From Caldilinea sp. CFX5 (GTDB lineage: Bacteria; Chloroflexota; Anaerolineae; Caldilineales; Caldilineaceae), in assembly GCA_021405325.1 (NCBI GenBank), contig QWII01000005.1:124001-188000 (forward strand): a stretch of 64,000 nucleotides of DNA. Direction: 5' to 3'. The notes under the pieces were generated by a model. The model made no database searches, was not told where the DNA came from, and saw only the letters and a program-made list of their open reading frames with translations. Below are positions 1-8,174 of the stretch, piece by piece. A program made the position numbers and the translations under genes. Each line of letters begins with the position of its first letter. The first letter of the stretch is position 1.

Positions 1-2
1 AA

Positions 3-710
3 CGCAGCCTGAGCCAGGATGTCAAAGAACAGAACGAAGAACGCCTGCAGTGGTTACAAAACGCGCCGCTGCAACTCTTCATCAACATGTTGCCGCCCGC
101 TGTCGTCTACACAGAAACCATGCTCAAAACCGCCGTCGCCGCCGTCCAAACCGAACTCCTGGGTAACATCGATCATCTGGCGCGTATCGCGGCACGCGCC
201 CATCAAAGCCAGCCAAAGGGCGCTCTCGCCAGTGCCCATGTGACGCCACCCAGTGCACATACCACGCGACAAGTTGATCTGTTGTCCCCAGGCATAGAGC
301 GCCTGCCCGCCTATCTCACCGCAGCCGGCTGCAACCTCACCCGCCTGCTCGACGGCGCGCTCGCCGCCCAACACCAGGATCAACAGCGTATCTTCGCCGG
401 CAATCAGACCCAAGACGCTATCACCTGGCTGGATACTCTTGTGCGCAGCGCCACCAACGACCAAAACCGCCGTCAGCGCCGTGTAGTCAATCTGCTCGAC
501 AAAACCCTGATCGATCTGCACGAGGCGCATACGCTCATCATCGCCGGCCACCACCCAGGTCTTACTACTCATGCACCTACCTTGACTGATGCGATTGGAC
601 TAATAGCAAAGGTGATTGCTCAAATCAATGCTGATGGGAGTTTTGCTACCGAACTCCCATTCCATACGACACAACAGGAGGAAAAAAGAAGAACTTTTGA
701 GGAAGCCTGA
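3..710 (+). CDS. Hypothetical protein, 5'-truncated by window edge
   Basis: The reading frame is open from the first bases of the window, so the gene starts upstream. The visible part is about 235 residues, mostly helical and Ala/Leu/Gln rich, with no motif I can assign. It is followed by a 260-bp stretch holding three hairpins before the FtsK-like gene. An antisense ORF of 172 aa overlaps it, but this frame has the more natural composition and continues across the edge. Function unknown. Confidence 0.55.
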   Translation, partial: RSLSQDVKEQNEERLQWLQNAPLQLFINMLPPAVVYTETMLKTAVAAVQTELLGNIDHLARIAARAHQSQPKGALASAHVTPPSAHTTRQVDLLSPGIERLPAYLTAAGCNLTRLLDGALAAQHQDQQRIFAGNQTQDAITWLDTLVRSATNDQNRRQRRVVNLLDKTLIDLHEAHTLIIAGHHPGLTTHAPTLTDAIGLIAKVIAQINADGSFATELPFHTTQQEEKRRTFEEA

Positions 711-785
711 TTATATCGTAAGAACATCGTAAACGCAAGAAAGTTGCACAAATGTTCGTCGTCTGCTAAAACATGTTATACCAAC

Positions 786-954
786 GAGCGCCAGGAAGGT
801 CACTGTTTACAAGAGTAACGAATGCCTTCCTGGCCCGCTCGCAAGTAATACCGGGCAATAACAGAGTTAGAGCCTCTGCTATTGCCCTTACCGCTAACCG
901 TATCTAGGACGGTCGTCGGCTAACGTGGTAGCATACACCACGGCCCCACCGTCC
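786..954. other. Three consecutive hairpins upstream of the FtsK-like gene
   Basis: Three inverted repeats lie in a row: GAGCGCCAGGAAGG (786-799) with its complement at 825-840; GGGCAATAACAGAG (853-866) with CTCTGCTATTGCCC (874-887), one G-U pair; and GGACGGT (907-913) with ACCGTCC (948-954), enclosing CGTGGT/ACCACG (924-942). The last ends just before the ribosome-binding site of the next gene. None has a good T-tract. Together they look like a structured leader RNA or a set of protein-binding sites rather than a simple terminator. Confidence 0.5.
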
Positions 955-976
955 TCCTAACTGGAGGATGCTATGA

Positions 977-2719
977 ATGAAATCAATCTACCTGCTCACC
1001 GGCCTGCTGCTCGCCGGCGCTGGCTTCACCCTCTGTGGCTGGCTTTTCTGGCCCGCCGCCCAATGGCTGGCCAATCTTTTCATCACATTCCAAATTACTT
1101 GGTTTGTCCTGGCGCTCCCCATCGCCATCACCGCCTCCCTCTCAGTGCTAACCCGCCGCTCCATGCCATCAAAACGCCGCGCTACAGCCAAAACCAAGGA
1201 GCAACGCACCATGGCCAGCTTTGAGCAATACCAAGCCTGGTGCCTTCAGCGCATCGGCCAACTCGTCATCGACCAGCAGATCCATTGCCAGGCGTCGGCA
1301 CAACGTGGCCCCTTCACACTGCATTGCACCCTCCGCCTGACCGCCGATCCCGTCGGCGGCCTGCGCAAGCTCCTCGCGCTTGGCCCCAGCCTACGCATGG
1401 TGCTCCAAACCAACGTGCGCGTCATCCAAATGGATCAAGGCGTGATCATCGAAGCCGAATTACCCCCGTCCGCCCACATCACCCCCAATGCCGCCAAATT
1501 ACTCAAGGCAACGCGCTGGCCCCAGATCGCCATCGGCATCGATCAGCACATGCGCCCTATAACCATCAATCCTGAACTGCATGGGGCGCTCTATTGGGTC
1601 GCGCCCCCGCGCGCCGGCAAAACCCAATCCATGCGCAGCACCCTCTATCTCATGCGCCACACCGCCCCCGATCTCCGCTTTCTCATTCTCGCGATCCCTT
1701 CCAAGATCCGGGAGGACTGGGGTTGTTTCGCCGGCGTCAGCGGCTGCTTAGGATTAGTCGGCGACTACGTCGAAATGGAGCAAGCGTTGGCCTGGGTCGT
1801 CGCCGCTATGGAATCTGGTCGCCGCGCCGGCAAAACCATCATTGTCGTCGATGACCTTACCATGCTCATGCTCCACGCCCCCGGCATTAGCACCGCCATC
1901 GACAGTCTCGCGCTCACCGGCCCTGGTCTCGGCTACCATCTCATGGTCGGCACCCACGGCGCCGGCTCCATCACCACCACCGGCGGCCGCATGGTCAACT
2001 TCGCCATGACCTGCAAAATCCTCTTCAAGCCCGCCGATAACAACACCGGTGCGCGCAGCAGTGGCCGCCGCAACCGCGAAACCGGCCTGGCCCAATTGAG
2101 CGGCGCGCCCGGCGATGCCATCCTTGACGAGAACGGCCGCATCACCCGCCTTGCCACCGCCCGCGTTGCCGATCTCGACATCCTGGCGCTGCCGGCTGCT
2201 GATAAGCCTGCCCTCCATCCGTGGCGTCACGAGTCACAGCCTGCCTCGCCACCCCCCACGCGCCGCCCCCCGTCCCCAATCGCGCCACCCCCCGCCCCAC
2301 AGCGTGACGCCCGTGACACCGTGACGCGTGACGCCCTGTTGGCGCAAGTGCCAACCGGCATGTTCCCCATCAAGCCGGTGCGCGATCTGGATGCCGAAGA
2401 AGCCAACTGGCTGCGTACCCTCCATGCCTCCGGCCTCTTCACCGACAGCGGCCTAACCATGCTGGTCTACGGCGACCGCAACCCCCGCCGCCTCGCCCGC
2501 ATCCGCTCTCTGTTAGGCAAAGGCGATGCTCCCCTCACCGAACAGGATGCCGCCGCCATCCTTGAAGGCGACCCCGCCCACCCCCGCCGTCCCGAAGCGT
2601 TACGTTTTTTCAATCTTGGTCTGCACGAAGCAAATGTATCTGTATTGAGCGCTGCGAACGTACCTGTACTGAGCGCTGCGAATGTATCAGAAAGGAGTGT
2701 TGAACCATGCGCGAACTAA
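977..2719 (+). CDS. FtsK/SpoIIIE (TraB)-like DNA translocase
   Basis: Predicted membrane-anchored DNA-pumping ATPase of 580 aa. Two hydrophobic helices sit near residues 5-22 and 28-55. A Walker A motif (APPRAGKTQS, about residues 209-218) and Walker B (TIIVVDDLTML, about 287-297) follow, then the VGTHG segment typical of FtsK/HerA ATPases. A Pro-rich linker (about 410-445) leads to a C-terminal domain that may be winged-helix. The extreme C-terminus carries a short repeated block (VLSAANV twice). GGAGG at 963-967 supports this start over the overlapping ATG at 973. Such ATPases move DNA in plasmid or conjugative-element transfer or partition; that role here is inferred. Confidence 0.75.
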   Translation: MKSIYLLTGLLLAGAGFTLCGWLFWPAAQWLANLFITFQITWFVLALPIAITASLSVLTRRSMPSKRRATAKTKEQRTMASFEQYQAWCLQRIGQLVIDQQIHCQASAQRGPFTLHCTLRLTADPVGGLRKLLALGPSLRMVLQTNVRVIQMDQGVIIEAELPPSAHITPNAAKLLKATRWPQIAIGIDQHMRPITINPELHGALYWVAPPRAGKTQSMRSTLYLMRHTAPDLRFLILAIPSKIREDWGCFAGVSGCLGLVGDYVEMEQALAWVVAAMESGRRAGKTIIVVDDLTMLMLHAPGISTAIDSLALTGPGLGYHLMVGTHGAGSITTTGGRMVNFAMTCKILFKPADNNTGARSSGRRNRETGLAQLSGAPGDAILDENGRITRLATARVADLDILALPAADKPALHPWRHESQPASPPPTRRPPSPIAPPPAPQRDARDTVTRDALLAQVPTGMFPIKPVRDLDAEEANWLRTLHASGLFTDSGLTMLVYGDRNPRRLARIRSLLGKGDAPLTEQDAAAILEGDPAHPRRPEALRFFNLGLHEANVSVLSAANVPVLSAANVSERSVEPCAN

Positions 2720-3114
2720 GTTTCGTCATCGCCATCCCCCTCACCGTCTTGGCCTACAACATCAGCATGAAGATGGACAGCCACAATATCGATCAGCTTG
2801 TCCGCGGCATCCTTATCGCCCTGATCATCCTGGCCCTTGCCGTCCCCACCGGCCTCTATCTGCTGGCCTACCTACGTGACCGCCAGCGCAACCACCCCTT
2901 TGATCGCCTGCCGGGTGCGGGGTTCAGCGGGAACCAATTCGGTGCCTTTGGGACAGGCCGACCGCGCCATCCCTACCCACACCCCTCGCACCAGCTTCAC
3001 GGCCCAGCCGGCTACTGGCAAGACGCGCCGCCACCGCTCTACCCCACCCAGCCCGCGCAAGGCAGCTTTGTCCTGCAACCTCCCACCCACTTCCAACCCG
3101 AAGATTGGAGCTAA
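2707..3114 (+). CDS. Small membrane protein
   Basis: 135 aa. It overlaps the end of the FtsK-like gene by 13 bp, so translation is probably coupled. One or two hydrophobic segments lie in the first 60 residues, followed by a basic then Pro/Gly/His/Gln-rich tail of low complexity. I recognise no family. Its position suggests a partner of the translocase (inference). Confidence 0.55.
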   Translation: MRELSFVIAIPLTVLAYNISMKMDSHNIDQLVRGILIALIILALAVPTGLYLLAYLRDRQRNHPFDRLPGAGFSGNQFGAFGTGRPRHPYPHPSHQLHGPAGYWQDAPPPLYPTQPAQGSFVLQPPTHFQPEDWS

Positions 3115-3119
3115 TCACT

Positions 3120-3455
3120 ATGCGCCCTATTGCCCTTGCCGCCATCTGCGGTGTAATCGTCATTGCCCTACACCTAATCAATCATATCCCCGCCTCCGCG
3201 ATCCACCTCCTGATCGCCGGCGGTCTGCTCCTCATCTTTTTCTTAGGCGGCCTGCTCTTTATTCTGCTGCTAATCGCCATCCTCTCCCCCACCAATGGCG
3301 CCGGTGCTAACCGGAAGCAATCGCCCATCATCAACCAAATCACGCTTCTGTTCAATAGCCCAGGACAAACCCATGTGTTACCTAACCCGGATCGACCCAC
3401 AGCACAACCAAAAACGCTTCTATCTGATCGAGGTCGGCCCAACCCTGATTGGTGA
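3120..3455 (+). CDS. Small two-helix membrane protein
   Basis: 111 aa from ATG 3120, with a GGAG ribosome-binding site at 3107-3110. Two strongly hydrophobic helices (about residues 4-20 and 27-58) are followed by a polar tail whose DNA overlaps the WGR gene in another frame. It is adjacent to the preceding membrane protein and the FtsK-like ATPase, and probably co-transcribed. Function unknown. Confidence 0.5.
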   Translation: MRPIALAAICGVIVIALHLINHIPASAIHLLIAGGLLLIFFLGGLLFILLLIAILSPTNGAGANRKQSPIINQITLLFNSPGQTHVLPNPDRPTAQPKTLLSDRGRPNPDW

Positions 3456-3657
3456 ACACTGCCTGATCCGTATACATGGCCGGCTTGGCGCCTGGAGCAA
3501 ATCCCTCTCCCCCATCCCCTACTCCACCGAAGCCGAAGCCATCCAAGCCGCCGACAAGCTACTACAAAAACGCCTACGCCGCGGCTACCGAATCCTATGG
3601 AACCATCAGTTGCCGTTGACGAACATAGTCGAGTCAAGCGTAGGCCAAAGCCCTTGA
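3373..3657 (+). CDS. WGR-domain protein
   Basis: 94 aa from ATG 3373. The pattern matches a WGR domain: N-terminal 'YLTRID..HNQKRFYLIEV', then 'IRIHGRLGAW' where family members have WGRIG, then Ser plus an Ala-rich helix and 'KRLRRGY' at the end. WGR domains occur in PARPs and in small phage/plasmid proteins and are thought to bind nucleic acid. The Trp of the namesake motif is His here. It overlaps the preceding membrane gene in a different frame, and the sigma70-like promoter of the next operon overlaps its last bases. Confidence 0.65.
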   Translation: MCYLTRIDPQHNQKRFYLIEVGPTLIGEHCLIRIHGRLGAWSKSLSPIPYSTEAEAIQAADKLLQKRLRRGYRILWNHQLPLTNIVESSVGQSP

Positions 3658-3682
3658 CATCCGTCCCATTTTGTCATATCCT
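3654..3682 (+). promoter_or_regulatory. Sigma70-type promoter
   Basis: TTGACA at 3654-3659 and TATCCT at 3677-3682 are separated by exactly 17 bp, upstream of the gene at 3726. It begins inside the last codons of the WGR gene and probably starts a new transcription unit. Confidence 0.65.
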
Positions 3683-3725
3683 AGTCCTATAGTTACGCCA
3701 AACTTGATTACCAAAAGCGAGTCTC

Positions 3726-4115
3726 ATGTTCACCATTGTCAAAGACAAAACCCACGGCCTGCAATTGCAGAATGACGCCGGCGCCACCTTCCCCATCGGC
3801 GAAATCGTCAACCTGCTCGACCTCCATCGCGAGATTGGTCACTATTTGCAGCAGAAGGGCAAAACCGAATATATCAGCACCTTCCGCGCCCGCAAACTAG
3901 CCGCCGCCGAAGGCTACAACGTCCCCACCAATTCCATTACCACGGCCTGCGAACGCGGCAACATCCTCAATGCCAAAAAGAGCAAAGGCCGCTGGCAAAT
4001 GCCGCTCACCTCCTGGGAACAATGGTACAACGAGTGGAAAGACCGCAAAGCCACAAAAAATCACACCCATCTCTACGAGCAGATGGATATTAAAGAGGAA
4101 TCTACCAATGCTTAA
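3726..4115 (+). CDS. Hypothetical protein, possible DNA-binding
   Basis: 129 aa, soluble. The middle part ('STFRARKLAAAEGYNVPTNS' followed by 'ACERGNILNAKKSKGRWQMP') reads like an excisionase or MerR-type winged helix: a helix, an A..EGY.VP turn, and a final strand choosing residues from a row. That is a pattern impression only. It is first in a unit driven by the promoter at 3654-3682 and overlaps the next ORF by 8 bp. Confidence 0.6.
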   Translation: MFTIVKDKTHGLQLQNDAGATFPIGEIVNLLDLHREIGHYLQQKGKTEYISTFRARKLAAAEGYNVPTNSITTACERGNILNAKKSKGRWQMPLTSWEQWYNEWKDRKATKNHTHLYEQMDIKEESTNA

Positions 4116-4566
4116 GCTTTTTCTTACAATCAGCTTGATCACCGCCGCCTTTTTCGCCAACATGGCCGTCCCCCAAGTCGCAACCGTCACCTTCGCGCCC
4201 GACACCTCCTTACAACAGGTGGTCGATCTGCTCAATCAGCACAACACCTGGGCCGACGATGACATTTTCATCACCACCCAAGACGGCTCACAAGGCTTTT
4301 TCTATTTCAAAGACAGCATGCCCGTCGCCGAGCGCGAAGAAGGCATTTGGATCACTCAACGCACCTTCGCCCATCTCGACAAACGCGCCATTCCCCAGCA
4401 AGTGACTGATTGCATCGCGACCAAGAATTGTCCGGTCACCATCGCCCACATCACGCTGCTCAACCCACCGGCCACCCTGCTTGACGCCCCCATCATCGCC
4501 AGCAGTGAAACCCATCGCGACCTGCACCCTTTTTTTCGGCAGATCCTGGGCCTTGGGCGCCACTAG
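4108..4566 (+). CDS. Secreted/anchored protein, 5' part of a frameshifted gene
   Basis: 152 aa. An N-terminal hydrophobic segment (residues 2-20) suggests a signal peptide or anchor, and an extracellular domain follows. The frame stops at 4564-4566 shortly after a run of seven T (4530-4536). Moving to the -1 frame at that run gives a continuous protein to 5099. The zero-frame codons over the run read T TTT TTT, a canonical -1 slippery heptamer, but a simple indel is equally possible. No family recognised. Confidence 0.6.
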   Translation: MLKLFLTISLITAAFFANMAVPQVATVTFAPDTSLQQVVDLLNQHNTWADDDIFITTQDGSQGFFYFKDSMPVAEREEGIWITQRTFAHLDKRAIPQQVTDCIATKNCPVTIAHITLLNPPATLLDAPIIASSETHRDLHPFFRQILGLGRH

Positions 4567-5099
4567 GCGCCATTGTCTCCGGCGTTGCTGACGACGGCCA
4601 GCGTTACATCCAGCACGAATTACACTGGGAGCCAACCGCCCTCATCAGCTACACCGCTGAGACAACCTTTGAAGCCATGCTAACCTTAAATGATTCCAAT
4701 GACTCAAAGTTTGGCCCGGGAATCTATCTCGATTACAACACCGTTTCTTTTGCAAACAGTTTGCCCGAACCCTATTTTTCCAAGCGCGCACCCTGGTCCG
4801 CGGGCTGGAAAAAGATTTTTATCGGCGGCTCAACCGCTCCCGAATTGATCCAGCCCAACCAAACCTACACCATTCGCTTTGCATCCAGCAAGCCCGGCCA
4901 GGCCAACCAAGACAACGCCGAGCTAACGATCACCTTCGACAAGAGTACCTGTTGGCTCTTCTGCAGCAGTGGCGCCTATTGTCATATCCATGACGGCCTA
5001 TTTAGCCTTGAGCCAATCCCCGGTCGCATCGACTGGCGCCCAGAGCCAAAGCGCTGTGACACCTGGAAACCAATCTGGATTCCCTGGGTAAGTCAGTAG
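4567..5099 (+). CDS. Extracellular domain, 3' part of the frameshifted gene
   Basis: Continues the gene at 4108 in the -1 frame. The first in-frame ATG is at 4677, but the residues between 4567 and 4677 also look coding and no good ribosome-binding site precedes 4677. The sequence is rich in aromatic residues and Pro, with three Cys near 'CWLFCSSGAYC', like a beta-rich exported domain. It ends 12 bp before a strong terminator. Confidence 0.55.
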
Positions 5100-5111
5100 C
5101 AAAAAGAACAA

Positions 5112-5171
5112 GCCGGCAAATGTCCAACACTAACCCTCTACTTAGGAGGTTTGCCGGCGTTTCTTTTTTTA
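5112..5171 (+). terminator. Rho-independent terminator
   Basis: GCCGGCAAA (5112-5120) pairs with TTTGCCGGC (5150-5158), followed by a T-rich tract to 5171. It closes the transcription unit begun at 3726. Confidence 0.75.
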
Positions 5172-6466
5172 GCGCACCTTCTCAATCAGGCGCGCTTCCC
5201 ATTTTTAAAAAAAGGGGTGAACCGTCGCCACATCAAGGTTGGTGCCGCTGCAAACGATTGGTTACGACCAACCAGCCCATTCTGTTACTTGGAACCGCGC
5301 TCTGCTGTCAGCAATCCAGGTTCTTCGCAGTTGATGCCTTGGAACCACATTCGTGGACATGCCAGCGAAGATCTAGGTATGGGCCGCCAAAGTTCCCGGA
5401 TCCCACGCCTTGATCGGAAACGCGGCGCCCTGCCAACGGCCAACCAAGGCATTTTCCTTCTTTTTTGTTGGCCGAAGGCAGCGCGCCGCTGATCTGGTTG
5501 GGCAGTCGGTCCGCCGCCTGGTTGTCGCTCCGGTCGCTGAGTACAGCCACCTCCGCTGCGTGCAAGGTTGATCATTCCTCTGTCTTGTAGTCAATCACAC
5601 ACACACACACGCGTCGGTTGTGCGATCTTCCTGCGTCCAGGAGCTTTGGGGACTGAAGGCAGGAACCGAAGCGGGTACTCATTGGGCGCGGCATTGTCAG
5701 CAACCGCGCCCAGTGGGCTCCCGCTCGCCACCTCCGCAATCGATAGGGTAGGGCAGGTCAGTTTGTGAAGATCCAGGCTCACCCCTTTGTAACATTGGTG
5801 TAACTCGGATCTCACCCAGAACGCGTCTTCCATGTGTGTGGGGGGAGGTTTCAGGTGAATCTAATTCATTGTCGGTAAAAGGATCTTTCGGTTGCCTGAT
5901 CCCTCGCCTTTGTTCGATCTCCGCGCCCTTGCGTTGACGTTGATCCGCCTGACGGCGCCGGGGGCCAGCCCCCAAACCCCCGCTGGGGGCGCCCTCCCCC
6001 AGACCCCCCGCTGGGGCGCGCCCCAGACCCCACAATGACCGCCCCTGCCCCCCGCCGCCGCCGTAAGGTAGTTGTTGGCCCGTCCCCACTCTTGGAACCA
6101 GGGCGACTTGGAACCATACCCGCCAAAACCCCTCCCTGCGGGCTTCCGGTAGGGAGATCGCGGTAACTGGATCACGATCCGGCGCTCTCGCTGTTGCTTG
6201 GAACCGCGCCACTGACTTGGAACAACCCATATCCGGTGGTGTGGTGGGGTGCCTCTCGTTTGTGGCCGGTGCCCCCTTGATGCGGTTTGGGGTGACAGGC
6301 CGCGCATCTGTAACAAAATTGACAGGCAACCCTAATACCTTTTGTCTCTTTTTGTGGTAAAATATGTGTGTATTTCAGTGTTTTCTTGGGGGATTGCAAC
6401 CAATCCATCAAGCTAATTTTGTTGGGGCCGCCGCCCCCTTTTCCTAATCTTGGAGGATTACAACCT
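5172..6466. other. 1.3-kb gene-free region with CTTGGAAC repeats
   Basis: I see no convincing gene; the ORFs here are low-complexity shadows. The stretch holds six copies of CTTGGAAC(C) at 5288, 5338, 6091, 6107, 6197 and 6216, a (CA)n run near 5594-5611, GC-rich palindromes of the CCCCGCTGGGG type near 5980-6030, one 19-bp dispersed palindrome (5705-5723), and an AT-rich promoter-like element near 6340-6370. The arrangement resembles an iteron-bearing origin or transfer region, but no known origin motif was recognised. Confidence 0.45.
5705..5723. repeat. 19-bp dispersed palindrome, copy 1
   Basis: CGCGCCCAGTGGGCTCCCG, in non-coding DNA. It belongs to the family CGCGCCCANNRGGCWCCCG found on both strands through 5.7-33.6 kb. 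Confidence 0.7.
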
Positions 6467-6826
6467 ATGTCACCACGATCACCGCAATTCAAATCAATTC
6501 TGTATAAGGCTTTTTCATCTGGCGCGTTTTTGGGCGTCACCGTCCAGGCCCGCCGCCGTCCTTTCCGCTGGCCCTCCATTCGATTCTATTTCCGCCACGA
6601 GCTAAATCAATTAAAGTTTGCCGCCCGCCTGGAGGAGCTAGGCCCGATTTTTGCCCGTGATCACCAATTGGGCGATGCCGTTGGGGTGAAATCCGGCACG
6701 GTTTTTTATGTTGAATTGCCCCTATCCTCTGTGCGCGCCATCTCCGCCGCCCACCCGCTGGCCCTCCCCGTTGCCGGTGGCGTGCGTGGCGTGCCGTCCA
6801 TTCTGGCGGAATTGTCCGCCCTGTAA
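6467..6826 (+). CDS. Hypothetical protein with GGATTACAACCT leader
   Basis: 119 aa from ATG 6467, preceded by GGAGGATTACAACCT. The start is chosen because almost the same leader precedes the gene at 7756. The protein is basic at the N-terminus with no membrane segment and no recognised motif. An AT-rich promoter-like sequence (GGTAAAATAT) lies about 110 bp upstream. Function unknown. Confidence 0.6.
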   Translation: MSPRSPQFKSILYKAFSSGAFLGVTVQARRRPFRWPSIRFYFRHELNQLKFAARLEELGPIFARDHQLGDAVGVKSGTVFYVELPLSSVRAISAAHPLALPVAGGVRGVPSILAELSAL

Positions 6827-6918
6827 TTTTATCGCTCCCCTCCGCGCCGGCATCCCCTGCCGGCGCATTTTTTTGCCCTCATCCTATTGAGTTTGACATT
6901 TTATAGATACTCTCTGCC

Positions 6919-7206
6919 ATGCCATGCCATCACCAATGCAGCCTAATCCGTTGCCCCAGTTGTCCGCCTGCGCTCCCGCCCACCACCGCCGCGCCGCTCC
7001 TGCGCCGCATTGCCATCACCCCTCACTGTTGCCCGTGCCGTGCATGTGGTGCCTGGGTGCTCGTGCTGGATAGTGGCGCAGAATCCCCCTATTATCTGTG
7101 CTATGCCTGCTACGCTTGCGCCCCTGCCTCCGCACCATCCCGCTGGCGCGCTGGTCGGCCTGCCGCTCTCAACCATGCCGCCCAATCGCAACTTTCGCTT
7201 TTTTAA
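6919..7206 (+). CDS. Small Cys-rich zinc-ribbon-like protein
   Basis: 95 aa. A CPCRACG pair and a CYACYAC pair are separated by about 20 residues, the layout of a CxxC...CxxC zinc ribbon. The first 40 residues are Pro/Cys-rich and may not be real, so the true start is uncertain. Competing frames in the same stretch are open but less protein-like. Confidence 0.4.
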   Translation: MPCHHQCSLIRCPSCPPALPPTTAAPLLRRIAITPHCCPCRACGAWVLVLDSGAESPYYLCYACYACAPASAPSRWRAGRPAALNHAAQSQLSLF

Positions 7207-7248
7207 GGCGTCGCATGAATTATGATGAAATTTTAAGAATTTTACCCT

Positions 7249-7278
7249 TGACAGTGGCCGGAATTCCGCCTTCTGTCA
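7249..7278. promoter_or_regulatory. Hyphenated palindrome, possible operator
   Basis: TGACAG (7249-7254) and CTGTCA (7273-7278) flank a central CGGAATTCCG (7259-7268). A TTGACA hexamer overlaps the left arm. A protein-binding site over a promoter is plausible; I could not assign a clear -10. Confidence 0.4.
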
Positions 7279-7304
7279 GCATTCTGTATTTGCATTTATT
7301 GATT

Positions 7305-7755
7305 TTTTGAGGTAAAATATCTGTATGATAATTTAGCTTTTACAAAGTAGGCCCGCCGCCGAACCGTCACGAAGACGCAGCAACGCCACCGAAACGATTG
7401 TGATCTTTTGTCCACCTAGTGCGCATACGTGGTTGAAGGATTGCAACTCTAATTAGTTGTAAGCGAGAGAGCATCCCCAGACGCAGACGCAGCAGGCCAA
7501 AAAATAAAGGCTAATTCATAGGGCTTTTTGGTAGCACTTTAGGCCCCAAATTAAATGCTCCCCAGGCGGATGCTACGGGTTTTGTTTGCTGGTCGCTGTT
7601 GAACTGTTCTCCCCGCCCTGGTAACAAAAGCGCATCTCTTCGAGCAGATGTGCTTGAAAAATGAACAGTTGAAGACGAAACCAGCCACGGGCGACTAGTC
7701 GCGACTAGTCGCCGCCCTGACGTGTTTTTTTACGTTCCTTGAAGGATTGCAACCT
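7305..7755 (+). other. Structured 450-bp intergenic leader region
   Basis: No gene seen. It starts with GGTAAAATAT (7311-7320), the same promoter-like element as near 6356-6365. It then holds GGATTGCAAC (7438-7447), AGCATCC/GGATGCT arms, the TCGAG-loop hairpin (7630-7654), GAACTGTTC/GAACAGTT arms flanking it, and a perfect 24-bp palindrome at 7690-7713 (half: GGCGACTAGTCG) followed by a T7 run. It ends in GAAGGATTGCAACCT before ATG 7756. Possibly a structured RNA or attenuator. Confidence 0.45.
7630..7654. repeat. TCGAG-loop hairpin repeat, copy 1
   Basis: GCGCATCT and AGATGTGC arms around a TTCGAGC loop. It is the same 25-bp element as at 8706 and 31549. Confidence 0.6.
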
Positions 7756-8061
7756 ATGACCGTGTATCTTTTGCACTACTTTTACCCGATCAGCAATCGC
7801 CACACTGCGCAGCACTATCTAGGCTTCGCTTACAACATAGATCGCCGCATCCAACAGCAGCGCCGCGGCAAAAAAGGGATAGCTGCCAATTTTTGCCACG
7901 TTGCCAAAACCCGAAAAATCCCATTTGTTGTGGCGCGGGAATGGAAAGACGGTGACCGGAAGCTAGAGCGCCGCCTGAAAAATCGCAAAAACCATCGGAA
8001 ACTTTGTCCCTTGTGCAATGGATCGATTCCACCGTTGTCACATGATGTCAATTTTTATTAG
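7756..8061 (+). CDS. GIY-YIG-like nuclease domain protein
   Basis: 101 aa from ATG 7756. 'VYLLHYF' and 'QHYLGFAYNIDRRI' fit the two tyrosine/glycine strands and conserved Arg helix of GIY-YIG nucleases (GIY and YIG become LLH and YLG). Further on, 'FVVAREW' and 'LERRLKNRKNHRKLCPLC' match the Glu-bearing helix and the short basic tail of small phage members of this family. Such proteins cut DNA and are common in mobile elements. The TTG nine bases upstream is part of the leader, not the start. Confidence 0.7.
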   Translation: MTVYLLHYFYPISNRHTAQHYLGFAYNIDRRIQQQRRGKKGIAANFCHVAKTRKIPFVVAREWKDGDRKLERRLKNRKNHRKLCPLCNGSIPPLSHDVNFY

Positions 8062-8174
8062 TGTCTTGCCCAGGAGCCTGCACAGAAAAACGCTTTTATG
8101 CAGACAGTTTGCGCAGGATAACCGCAGGCAGACGCGCCGGTTTGCGCACCTCTTTTTCGCCAGGAAATCAGAAC

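Noticed and set aside
54..572. Minus-strand 172-aa ORF
   Set aside because: It is antisense to a plus-strand frame that is open to the window edge and more protein-like.
5697..6329. Minus-strand ORF of 210 aa in the gene-free region
   Set aside because: Gly/Arg/Pro-rich low-complexity sequence driven by GC palindromes, no ribosome-binding site.
6388..7760. GGATTGCAAC resembles CRISPR repeat ends
   Set aside because: Copies are short, irregularly spaced and twice directly precede start codons; no repeat-spacer array.
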